Below, piece after piece: positions 56,936-64,000 of a stretch of 64,000 nucleotides of DNA. Position 1 is the stretch's first letter, and every line of letters begins with the position of its first letter. The notes under the pieces are model-generated. The model did not search any database. It worked only from the letters and a program-made list of their open reading frames with translations, and was not told where the DNA came from. Position numbers and translations under genes: made by a program. This DNA comes from Marinicellulosiphila megalodicopiae (GTDB taxonomy: Bacteria > Pseudomonadota > Gammaproteobacteria > Pseudomonadales > Natronospirillaceae), in NCBI RefSeq assembly GCF_045862395.1, contig NZ_AP023087.1:3286001-3350000 (forward strand), in the 5' to 3' direction.

Positions 56936-57223
56936 TTATAACTGCATTCTTAGTAATTCTTGATAACCTTCCAATAGTTTATTTCTCACTTCAACCATTA
57001 GCTCTAACTGCATACGACTACTTTGTATATCCATCATCACTTTATGGACACTGATATCGTCACCTTTAGCTAATTTTTCAAATGATGATTGCGCAACATT
57101 CACATCTTGATTAACTTTTGATAACCATTGGCCAAAGTCATCTTGAATCGATGATGTTTGAGTTTGAGTTAAACTTGAGCCTGCTACTTCTAAAGTATTA
57201 ATTGAATTTATCGCATCAATCAT
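56936..57223 (-). CDS. fliE: FliE, MS-ring/rod junction protein
   Basis: The 95-residue protein has the FliE pattern in its second half: DDISVHKVMMDIQSSRMQLE, LMVEVRNKLLEGYQELLRMQ. FliE is the first exported rod component and links FliF to the rod. It lies 50 bases before fliF and overlaps flgC by four bases. Confidence 0.92.
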   Translation of the reverse strand: MIDAINSINTLEVAGSSLTQTQTSSIQDDFGQWLSKVNQDVNVAQSSFEKLAKGDDISVHKVMMDIQSSRMQLELMVEVRNKLLEGYQELLRMQL

Positions 57224-57615
57224 TTACCTATCTCCAATGCAAAACCTGCCATATCTAGCGAAGCTTTATAACTTTTAACATTCGCTTCATATGCGCGACT
57301 TACCTTTAATAAATCAACCATTTCTGTCGCCAAATCTACATTTGCCAACTCAATCATCCCTTCACTGTTAGCCAGTGGATGATTAGGATCGTATTTTAAT
57401 TTTTGATCATTATACCGGTTCACAACGGATACCACTTGATCTAAAGTCGATGCCGAGTCCAGTGCTTGAATGAATGAAACCGATTGAGCCTGATAGCCGT
57501 CACCCACTTTGGATGAACTATTTGCCATGGCAATATTCGTATTAATCAAATCCATTCTTTGTTGTTCTAATTGCATACCCAATCGAGAAATAGCAAGTAA
57601 ATCAAAATCAGACAT
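57220..57615 (-). CDS. flgC: FlgC, proximal rod protein
   Basis: The 131-residue protein starts with a rod motif (LLAISRLGMQLEQQRMDLIN) and ends with the family C-terminal helix (VDLLKVSRAYEANVKSYKAS). HPLANSEGMIELANVDLATE matches the typical FlgC junction. It overlaps flgB and fliE by one and four bases, keeping the common flgB-flgC-fliE order. Confidence 0.94.
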   Translation of the reverse strand: MSDFDLLAISRLGMQLEQQRMDLINTNIAMANSSSKVGDGYQAQSVSFIQALDSASTLDQVVSVVNRYNDQKLKYDPNHPLANSEGMIELANVDLATEMVDLLKVSRAYEANVKSYKASLDMAGFALEIGK

Positions 57616-57968
57616 TAACGACCTCCTTTAATTGCAATTTGGTACAAACTCAACATTTGTCCCGTTGATTGAGATACTGCTTTATAACGCATTAAAATTT
57701 CAGAAGTTTCGGCCATCAAATCTGCAAGGTTTTCTTTGTCAGTGGATTGATTAACAAATTTTTTATTTTGTAAAAATTGTTCTGCTGATTCAACACCTTG
57801 AGAATGCAAAATGGAATTGGCTTGATCTAACACTGAAATAAAATCTATCGACTGGGTCTTAGCATTGGGATTGTTAATATTTGCAATATTGACTGCATTT
57901 AACTGATGTTGCAAAATCGTTGTATCTAAACTGATTTGCCCCACATTTAATATATTTTCGATCGACAT
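57615..57968 (-). CDS. flgB: FlgB, proximal rod protein
   Basis: The 117-residue protein carries a modified N-terminal rod motif (LDTTILQHQLNAVNIANINN) and a C-terminal helix region (ETSEILMRYKAVSQSTGQML). Its assignment is helped by its position directly before flgC. FlgB is the innermost rod subunit. The normally conserved N-terminal ANxxTP motif is changed to ANINNPN. Confidence 0.88.
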   Translation of the reverse strand: MSIENILNVGQISLDTTILQHQLNAVNIANINNPNAKTQSIDFISVLDQANSILHSQGVESAEQFLQNKKFVNQSTDKENLADLMAETSEILMRYKAVSQSTGQMLSLYQIAIKGGR

Positions 57969-57978
57969 AGTTTTTACC

Positions 57979-59085
57979 TTATTGAACCACTAATTCAGCA
58001 TGCAAAGCGCCACTTTCTTTTAAAGCTTGCAACACGGAAATAATATCTCGACTTGAAAGTTTTACTTGGCTTAGCGCCACAATCAAATCTTCAATTTTTA
58101 CAGAATCATCAAAACTGATGACATTGGTTGTTTCTTCATAGTCTAATGAGCTTCGCATAGTGGTGTCTCTGCTATAACCACTTAAATCATCTTCTTTATG
58201 CTCATAGGTTGAAATAGACGATCCGATTTGAATTTTCAATGCACCATGACTCAAAACGATTGGACTCACACGAACATTGGCTCCAGAAATGACCGTGCCT
58301 GTTTTTTCATTAATGACGACTTTACTAACAAAATCAGGCTCGATACTTAACGCTTGAATTTTCGATATGGTTTCAAAAATAGAATTACTTTTAAACTGCA
58401 AATTTATTTTGCTTGGGTTAATTATGCTAGCAGTCACATCAGAAGAAAGTTCGCTATTGATCTTTTTTTCAATTCTGATTGCGGTTGTAATATCGGCACT
58501 ATTAAGTAATAAATGGGTTTGATGGTTTTCAAATAATGCACTTTCAATTTCAACTTCAACAATTGCGCCATTTGAAATGATGGCAGAGGTAGTATGATTT
58601 TTAGACACACTGACATTTTGATTGCCTTGTTGAAATCCTCCGACAGATAAAGCACCTTGAGCTAATGCATATATTTTTTGATCCGCGCCTTTAAGTTCAG
58701 TCAACAATAAACTTCCACCTGCCAAGCTTCTCGCATCGCCTATGGAAGTCACTGTAATATCTAATTTATCACCAGGTTGCGCAAAAGGAGGTATGATAGC
58801 TTGAATACTGACAGCCGCTACATTTCGACTTCTGATGTCCGTACTTGATACATTCACGCCAAATCGTTTAAGCATATTAGATACAGATTGCAACGTAATT
58901 CTATTGCCTGCGGAATCACCTGTTCCTGATAAACCGGTAACAATACCATTACCAACTAACATGTTATCTCTACTGCCTTCAATACGTGATATATCTTTAA
59001 CACGTACGTCAACTGCAAAAGTTGACTGAGTCATCATGATCATTATTAAAAACAAATTAAGCTTTTTCAAAATATAAAATTCCAA
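57979..59085 (-). CDS. flgI: FlgI, P-ring protein
   Basis: A periplasmic P-ring subunit that forms the bushing in the peptidoglycan layer. The 368-residue protein has a signal peptide (about 1-24, cleavage after TFA) and strong family motifs (VKDISRIEGSRDNMLVGNGI, VTGLSGTGDS, VAAVSIQAIIPPFAQPGDKL, VVINEKTGTVISGANVRVSP). Length is normal. The start overlaps the flgH end by 19 bases. Presence of P- and L-rings shows that the machine is built to cross the outer membrane. Confidence 0.96.
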   Translation of the reverse strand: MEFYILKKLNLFLIMIMMTQSTFAVDVRVKDISRIEGSRDNMLVGNGIVTGLSGTGDSAGNRITLQSVSNMLKRFGVNVSSTDIRSRNVAAVSIQAIIPPFAQPGDKLDITVTSIGDARSLAGGSLLLTELKGADQKIYALAQGALSVGGFQQGNQNVSVSKNHTTSAIISNGAIVEVEIESALFENHQTHLLLNSADITTAIRIEKKINSELSSDVTASIINPSKINLQFKSNSIFETISKIQALSIEPDFVSKVVINEKTGTVISGANVRVSPIVLSHGALKIQIGSSISTYEHKEDDLSGYSRDTTMRSSLDYEETTNVISFDDSVKIEDLIVALSQVKLSSRDIISVLQALKESGALHAELVVQ

Positions 59086-59630
59086 AATTTTGTAAATAAA
59101 CCCGGCTTCTCAGCTGAAGACAAATCCCCTTCACCTATAAATTCAATTTCAGCATTTGAAATGCGAGTTGAAGCTATGCTGTTATCTGAAGCGATATCTT
59201 CAGGTCTTACCGTGCCTTTAATTTTTATGTTGCGTGATTCATTATTTAAATGCAGTAACTGTTGCCCTTCAATATTAAAATCGCCATTAGAATTGATACC
59301 GATAATATTAACGGAAATACTTGCAACAATTTCTTCATTTCGAACGGTTGATCCACCACCATCAAATTTTCCGCTGATGCCAAAATCGCCACCCAGTTCA
59401 GAACCATCATCTTTGTACTTTAGGCCCAAAGAATTCGAAACTTCTGTTTTCGAACCTGCTTGAGAAGTAGCAGAGGATGATTCATAAATCATGACCGTAA
59501 CAATATCACCAATTGCAAAACTCTGATGTTCCGACAACAAGGGTGTATAGGTGTCAGGGTCATATAAACTTTTACTTTGTACGTTAAAACATACAGAGCT
59601 TATTACCAATAAAAGAGCAATCGCTCTCAT
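59067..59630 (-). CDS. flgH: FlgH, L-ring protein (no canonical lipobox)
   Basis: An outer-membrane L-ring subunit. The 187-residue protein shows SFAIGDIVTVMIYESSSATS, a NSLGLKY block and IKGTVRPEDIASDNSIAST, all typical of FlgH. FlgH is normally a lipoprotein, but the only cysteine in the signal region is preceded by Val (SSVC), which does not fit signal peptidase II, while VQS-KSL fits ordinary cleavage. Membrane anchoring may thus be altered. It is shorter than the 230 residues usual in enterics. Confidence 0.94.
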   Translation of the reverse strand: MRAIALLLVISSVCFNVQSKSLYDPDTYTPLLSEHQSFAIGDIVTVMIYESSSATSQAGSKTEVSNSLGLKYKDDGSELGGDFGISGKFDGGGSTVRNEEIVASISVNIIGINSNGDFNIEGQQLLHLNNESRNIKIKGTVRPEDIASDNSIASTRISNAEIEFIGEGDLSSAEKPGLFTKFWNFIF

Positions 59631-60469
59631 GATCCACCTCTAATTTCTACTTTATTTTGAGCAACAATTGTTGCTTGTATTTTTTGTTCATTATACTCAA
59701 CGTAAATCGTCTCGTTTAAATTACCACTTTCAAGGGCGATGGCTTTAACAGTTAAGATCACGGCCCCTGCTATTGAAATCAACTCCACTTCATCACGCTT
59801 CCACACCATCATGGGAGATTTTATATCGCGCTCAGTAATGATTTGCCCTTTGCTTATGTAACCATTTGCTCGGCTATCCGGGGTAATGTTCAAAACAATC
59901 ACATCGGAAGTCTGTTCTAAACTTTGATAAGCATTGGCTAAAATATTCGTCCCTGAAGCAATATCGTTTTTTGCTCGCCACACTAAAACGTCATGTTTTA
60001 ATTCAAATTGATATTTTAGATGTTGAACTTGATCCAACCCATTTAATAAAAGTACATCGCAACGAGCATTTTTTTGATTAATTACAACACTCACACTTTG
60101 AATTTCACCAATAAATGTATCAGCTATTAGTTCATTTAATACCCAATTTCCATCATTGATAGCAGGTAAAGCATCTAAACATTGTTGTTTAATCAATTGT
60201 TTAACATTTTCTGAGTTAAACCCCTTGAAACTGATATATTCTGAATCCGAATCAATTTCTGGAATGCCCACTCTTTTTAATTTTTTATTAATCAACTCTC
60301 TTTTTATTTTGATCGTTTGATCCACAACCGGAGCAATAAACAAACGATGTTCAGGAACTTTTTCAAACCCAAAAGTTGAAGGGGTTATCCACGGACCTTC
60401 GACCAAAATTATTTCGCTATGGGCGTATAAATTAACGCTTAAGGTTATTAATAATGCCCAGAATTTCAT
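59627..60469 (-). CDS. flgA: FlgA, P-ring assembly chaperone
   Basis: A periplasmic chaperone for FlgI. A signal peptide (about 1-18) is followed by a poorly conserved N-terminal part and the C-terminal SAF-type region (GYISKGQIITERDIKSPMMV, VELISIAGAVILTVKAIALE, VEYNEQKIQATIVAQNKVEI). The 280 residues are more than the usual 220-240. The start lies 38 bases inside the 3' end of flgG, and the stop overlaps flgH by four bases. Confidence 0.88.
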   Translation of the reverse strand: MKFWALLITLSVNLYAHSEIILVEGPWITPSTFGFEKVPEHRLFIAPVVDQTIKIKRELINKKLKRVGIPEIDSDSEYISFKGFNSENVKQLIKQQCLDALPAINDGNWVLNELIADTFIGEIQSVSVVINQKNARCDVLLLNGLDQVQHLKYQFELKHDVLVWRAKNDIASGTNILANAYQSLEQTSDVIVLNITPDSRANGYISKGQIITERDIKSPMMVWKRDEVELISIAGAVILTVKAIALESGNLNETIYVEYNEQKIQATIVAQNKVEIRGGS

Positions 60470-61154
60470 CTGAAACCTGTAAAATTTTTGAGTTCATTTG
60501 ATACGAATGTTGAGCCAGCATCATTTCACCCATTTCACTAATAATATCGACATTAGATGCTTCAAGAGAACCTTGAACAATCAAACTATCATTTGTAATT
60601 TCAGGATCACCTGATTGTTGCGTGGTATTATAAAAACCGCCGCTATTTAACTCTAAACCTTGTGGGTTTGAAAAAGACAAAATATTAATTTCGCCAATTT
60701 CTTTTAACACATTACTGCCAGGATACGTTGCTTTTACAGTGCCATCTGAATCAACCATTACACTGGTAGCATTTTCTGGCACACGAACATTGGTTGTTAA
60801 AAAATAGCCTTCTTGGGTTTTTAAATAGCCAAATTCATCAGTCACAAAACGTCCCAATCTTGTATACAAACGTTCGCCTTGAGCATTTTCGACTTCAAAA
60901 AACCCATCGCCTCTAATAGCAAAATCCAACGGCAACCCGGTTTGTTTTAAAGGACCTTCAGAAAAATCTAAATATTGATGACTACTGACACCCAATAATT
61001 GATTGGACGAATCAGTATTCACTAATTGTGAAAATTCCATACTGCTTTTTTTGTAAGCATTAGTATTTAAATTCGCCATATTATTTGAGATTTGATCAAT
61101 CACTTTTTGTTGAGACTGAATCCCAGATTCTGCAATGGTAATTGCGTCTATCAC
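60432..61154 (-). CDS. flgG: FlgG, distal rod protein
   Basis: The 240-residue protein has the N-terminal rod motif (ESGIQSQQKVIDQISNNMAN, LNTNAYKKSS), the LDFAIRGDGFFEVENAQGE block and the C-terminal LEASNVDIISEMGEMMLAQH helix region. This is the classical FlgG layout, slightly shorter than the usual 260. It overlaps flgF upstream by one base. Confidence 0.93.
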   Translation of the reverse strand: MIDAITIAESGIQSQQKVIDQISNNMANLNTNAYKKSSMEFSQLVNTDSSNQLLGVSSHQYLDFSEGPLKQTGLPLDFAIRGDGFFEVENAQGERLYTRLGRFVTDEFGYLKTQEGYFLTTNVRVPENATSVMVDSDGTVKATYPGSNVLKEIGEINILSFSNPQGLELNSGGFYNTTQQSGDPEITNDSLIVQGSLEASNVDIISEMGEMMLAQHSYQMNSKILQVSDEILGIINNLKR

Positions 61155-61765
61155 TATAGACCTCCTAGTTGATCAAACGCAGATTGCGTCATTTTAGATT
61201 GTGTTTTAATCACCGTTTGGTAACTTTCTGTTGAGCGGGATACTTTAATTAACTCGATCATTTCCGCAGCAGGATCGATATTAGATTGTTCAATAAACCC
61301 TTGTAACACTTGTGTTTGGGTGTCCGTTAATTGAATTTTATCAATGAATGCATCACCCTGAAAAATACTGCCATCAGCTTTTACTGTCCAAGGCTCAGTA
61401 GCGTCAATTGAAATTACACCCGCTTGGCCTAACAAAAAATGACCATCACTTGTTTTTAACTGAGAGTTGATCACTTCAATACGAACCTGTCTTACAAATT
61501 GTTCGATGCCTTGTTGATTTTGCACGACAAATTGACCCAAGCCATTTAATGCTAATTGACCTTGATCCGATGTCGGCTTAAGCGCACCCTGACTATGATC
61601 AACAGCTGTTTGCATAATAATTTCGCCATCAACATAAGTCTCAAATGTTTTTTCAGACTTTGCACCAGGGCTAGATAAATTTGCCATATTTGCAGCTAAA
61701 TCATTAAGCTGTTCTGTACGCCTTAGCAGTGCTTGCTCTACAGGACTAATTAACAATTCGCTCAT
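61154..61765 (-). CDS. flgF: FlgF, proximal rod protein
   Basis: A 203-residue rod protein with a divergent start (SPVEQALLRRTEQLNDLAAN, MANLSSPGAKSEKTF) and a clear C-terminal helix region (IDPAAEMIELIKVSRSTESY). I use the ATG at 61765 because it overlaps the upstream stop as ATGA; a longer in-frame start at 61828 would lie inside the previous gene. FlgF is identified by its place before flgG and by the rod motifs. It is shorter than usual (about 250). Confidence 0.86.
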   Translation of the reverse strand: MSELLISPVEQALLRRTEQLNDLAANMANLSSPGAKSEKTFETYVDGEIIMQTAVDHSQGALKPTSDQGQLALNGLGQFVVQNQQGIEQFVRQVRIEVINSQLKTSDGHFLLGQAGVISIDATEPWTVKADGSIFQGDAFIDKIQLTDTQTQVLQGFIEQSNIDPAAEMIELIKVSRSTESYQTVIKTQSKMTQSAFDQLGGL

Positions 61766-62367
61766 AACTCTACCATTGAAGTGAGATAACGACTTTTGAA
61801 TACTGGCAATACATCTGGAATCAACCAATGTTTGTAAATAACTGGGATTGAAATGGATTGATCTAAAATTTCAAATTGCTCACACAAATTCTTGTTATTA
61901 AGAGCATAACAACTCAATAATCGCTGTCCAGAAATCACCACTGGCTTGTATTGACAAATTTGAACATCACAATCTTCCAGTTCAAACCACTTAGCTTGAT
62001 CAACACTTAAGGACCATTCAAATAGATCATTCTTTTGCAGGTACTTATTGGCCTGATTTGCAGAAATTGTTTTAATATTTGGCAAAATCAATACATCTTT
62101 TTGGGTTAAACCCAAATACAGAACATCAAGCGTTGCTAATTGTTGATGCAATGAGTTTGGAATCAACAAAGTATCACTTTTAATTTGTACATCTAAATTG
62201 TTTTGACCAATTTGAAATTGATACTGACCTGCTTCTAAATCAATACCTTGTTTAAATGCAGGACCAATATTTAGAATTCGGACTTTTTGATCGCTTAAAA
62301 CATGCACTGCATGTGCAATTGCAAAATTACAATAAAACAAAAATAGCAGTACTACTGAAAATTTCAT
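61762..62367 (-). CDS. Periplasmic protein of unknown function in the export operon
   Basis: I do not recognise a family. The 201-residue protein has a signal peptide (about 1-18, FAIA-HAV), then a mostly beta-strand body with four cysteines that could pair in the periplasm (around DCDVQICQY, LLSCYALNNKNLCEQF). It sits second in the operon and is translationally coupled to flgF through ATGA. This suggests a periplasmic part in assembly or ring function, perhaps replacing missing accessory proteins such as FlgJ or FlgT-type factors. That is inference. Confidence 0.75.
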   Translation of the reverse strand: MKFSVVLLFLFYCNFAIAHAVHVLSDQKVRILNIGPAFKQGIDLEAGQYQFQIGQNNLDVQIKSDTLLIPNSLHQQLATLDVLYLGLTQKDVLILPNIKTISANQANKYLQKNDLFEWSLSVDQAKWFELEDCDVQICQYKPVVISGQRLLSCYALNNKNLCEQFEILDQSISIPVIYKHWLIPDVLPVFKSRYLTSMVEL

Positions 62368-62369
62368 AT

Positions 62370-63137
62370 TTAAAAACGATATGAAATTTCTGAAGTTATT
62401 TCTCGTTTTCCTTCATAATCATGAGCATATACAGAGCTACCAAACTGCAACATAATGCTCTCACTGATTTGATAAGCAATAGACATATCAATTGAGATTA
62501 ATGGATCACCAGCTTCTGCATCCAGCTCAGCAAAATCAATCATTTTTTGGGAGTCAATAATATTTATAACTGGTGATATTCCAAATGTTAACTTACCACC
62601 CGCCATTTCAGAATCGCTGGTATCAAGTGAGATTGTCATAGGAAATGCAAAGTAGGTTACTGTCCCAGACAAGAACTTATTCGCTTCATTACGGTAATTA
62701 ATTTGTTTAATGCCCATTAAACCTTGAACCCTACATTGAGCCCAAAAGTCAGCATCATCAAAATTACACATTTTCTTTTTGCGAATTGATTCAGTAGAAG
62801 TTGTGGATTTTTTATCTAAAAATTGAATTTGAAAATTTAAATCACCATCATCAATATCAGCCACTGCTGTTTGGATGAAATTTTTATAATTTTGAGGTTC
62901 ACCATCTACAAGAATATTTCCGATGAAACGAGCAGGTAGTAATTTTGAATCACTTAAAGGAATATGCAATTCGAAGGGCGCTAAACGAACTTTACCAAAA
63001 CCAGAGGCATCGTTATAACTGACATACCCCCAACTCCATAATTTATTGTCATCTGACAACTGTGGTTCAACCAAATACGTTTTTGCGAATGAAAAACTAC
63101 TAGAAAGTGCCAATACGGCTAAAACAAGGAACTTCAT
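62370..63137 (-). CDS. Signal-peptide protein with beta-barrel-like C-terminus, first gene of the export operon
   Basis: I do not recognise a family. The 255-residue protein has a signal peptide (about 1-18, SFSFA-K). Its body looks beta-rich with alternating strands in the C-terminal half (GTVTYFAFPMTISLD, GGKLTFGISPVINII, ISIDMSIAYQISESIMLQFG). It ends REITSEISYRF, an outer-membrane insertion-type C-terminus. Two cysteines (KKMCNF and AQCRV) may pair. It starts the 15-kb operon that encodes rod, rings and ATPase, so it may be an outer-membrane partner of the machine. Confidence 0.75.
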   Translation of the reverse strand: MKFLVLAVLALSSSFSFAKTYLVEPQLSDDNKLWSWGYVSYNDASGFGKVRLAPFELHIPLSDSKLLPARFIGNILVDGEPQNYKNFIQTAVADIDDGDLNFQIQFLDKKSTTSTESIRKKKMCNFDDADFWAQCRVQGLMGIKQINYRNEANKFLSGTVTYFAFPMTISLDTSDSEMAGGKLTFGISPVINIIDSQKMIDFAELDAEAGDPLISIDMSIAYQISESIMLQFGSSVYAHDYEGKREITSEISYRF

Positions 63138-63175
63138 ACTTCTATCCTAATGCGAGTATCTATCTGAATTTTCAA

Positions 63176-63197
63176 AAGCGGCTAATTGTTGCCGCTT
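63176..63197 (-). promoter_or_regulatory. Leader hairpin of the minus-strand export operon
   Basis: AAGCGGC and GCCGCTT form a perfect seven-pair stem with an eight-base loop, starting about five bases after the predicted transcription start. It could stabilise the long mRNA or act as a regulator binding site. No T run follows on the minus strand. Confidence 0.5.
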
Positions 63198-63208
63198 AAT
63201 TTTGGTGC

Positions 63209-63236
63209 ATAATACCAAACACCGAAGGCATAACAA
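63209..63236 (-). promoter_or_regulatory. Sigma-70-type promoter of the minus-strand export operon
   Basis: On the minus strand TTGTTA and TATTAT are separated by 16 bases, and the first gene starts about 65 bases beyond the predicted start site. The rest of the divergent spacer (63138-63426) shows no gene. Confidence 0.55.
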
Positions 63237-63426
63237 ATGTATTTTTAATTCTTTTTTCAATCTAACGCCATTCAAGCCACAAGTTACGAAGTAAATGAAT
63301 GCTTATCCTTCTTACTGAATTGCCAACCAATGCAGTATTAACCATATCAAAATGCATTCATTTACTGCTTCATTATTTCATTTATTGTAATATACCCTTA
63401 TACAATTAATCCCAACAGGTCTGAAA

Positions 63427-64000
63427 ATGAAACAACTAATACTGGCTTTATTGACTTTTATTTTAATAGGATGTACAGAACAACAATACCCTCACCCCCC
63501 TCAAGAACAAAGCAATTTAACAACCTCAACTAATAAAGATAATATCCCAGCAAATGATACAGATACTTTCACTGAAACTAACAACGGTAATGAATTTAAT
63601 GAGGAATTGCTATTTATCGATTTAAAAAATCCAAACTTTGATACTACTAAACAAATCAGCTCCCTATTAGAAGAACCTGTATCAAGTAATCAATTATCAG
63701 GAATTATTTCAAAACATACTGAACGATGGAATAGAACCTTTATATTTCATGTAAATATACTTCGTGAAGAAATTCTTGATAACAGCTCGATTATAAGTGA
63801 AGAATCGACCTTTGATAGTGATTTAATTGAAACTAGCTCCATTATCAGAAACTGCGAAGATGGTGGCACAGTCACTATTAAAATTATCGAGAATACCTAC
63901 CTCGAAATGATAACGCATAATTGTATGATTGATGGCAGAGAACATTTTATTGAACTAGTAGAATACCCATCTGACAAAACAATTATGAATTTTGAATTTA
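63427..64000 (+). CDS. Lipoprotein of unknown function, runs off the window
   Basis: An open frame of 191 codons starts MKQLILALLTFILIGCTEQQ, a clear lipoprotein signal with lipobox LIGC, followed by a Thr/Asn/Glu-rich linker. An acidic domain then contains two cysteines (IRNCEDGG and THNCMIDG). The frame stays open to the window end. AGGT seven bases before the ATG supports the start. I recognise no family. It is divergent from the export operon, so a functional link is uncertain. Confidence 0.8.
   Translation, partial: MKQLILALLTFILIGCTEQQYPHPPQEQSNLTTSTNKDNIPANDTDTFTETNNGNEFNEELLFIDLKNPNFDTTKQISSLLEEPVSSNQLSGIISKHTERWNRTFIFHVNILREEILDNSSIISEESTFDSDLIETSSIIRNCEDGGTVTIKIIENTYLEMITHNCMIDGREHFIELVEYPSDKTIMNFEF

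Overview
The window is AT-rich DNA, most likely from a gammaproteobacterium. The evidence is a type VI secretion VgrG and ClpV, proteobacterial flagellar and type III export genes including P- and L-ring proteins, a two-partner-secretion exoprotein, and many outer-membrane and lipoprotein signals. I cannot name the genus. REGION 1 (1-17.2 kb, mostly minus strand) is the accessory end of a type VI secretion locus. It holds clpV (tssH), a full-length vgrG, and a second vgrG present only as its 3' part. Around these lie two pairs of paralogous small membrane proteins of unknown function. Two almost identical 2.06-kb units, each carrying a group II intron maturase and a roughly 205-bp repeat, split the locus; a third copy of the repeat stands alone. 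REGION 2 (17.2-38 kb, minus strand) is an adhesin locus. A seven-bladed FG-GAP propeller lipoprotein with calcium-binding type 3 repeats comes first, followed by a 5,899-residue TpsA/filamentous-haemagglutinin-like exoprotein with its own terminator, then a small unknown protein. No TpsB transporter is in the window. REGION 3 (38-41.4 kb) carries interspersed palindromic repeats, two Rpn-type PD-(D/E)XK nuclease genes (one a C-terminal remnant), a tRNA-Arg(CCG) with its own promoter, and an inverted copy of that tRNA's 3' half. REGION 4 (41.4-63.1 kb) is a flagellum-related type III export system in two convergent operons. The plus operon has three TPR proteins and a small unknown, then fliQ, fliR, flhB and flhA. 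The minus operon runs from a beta-barrel-like protein and a periplasmic protein through flgF, flgG, flgA, flgH, flgI, flgB, flgC, fliE, fliF, a 137-aa unknown, fliH, fliI, fliJ, a fliK-position gene, flgD, flgE, one double-SpoA protein, fliO and fliP to a sigma-28-like factor. Flagellin, FliD, FlgK/L, MotA/B, a recognisable FliG, a separate FliM and chemotaxis genes are all absent from the window. The C-ring protein looks like an injectisome SctQ. The cluster therefore reads as a rod-, ring- and hook-bearing export machine that may not rotate, and it is the strongest candidate here for an unusual system. The window ends inside a plus-strand lipoprotein gene.
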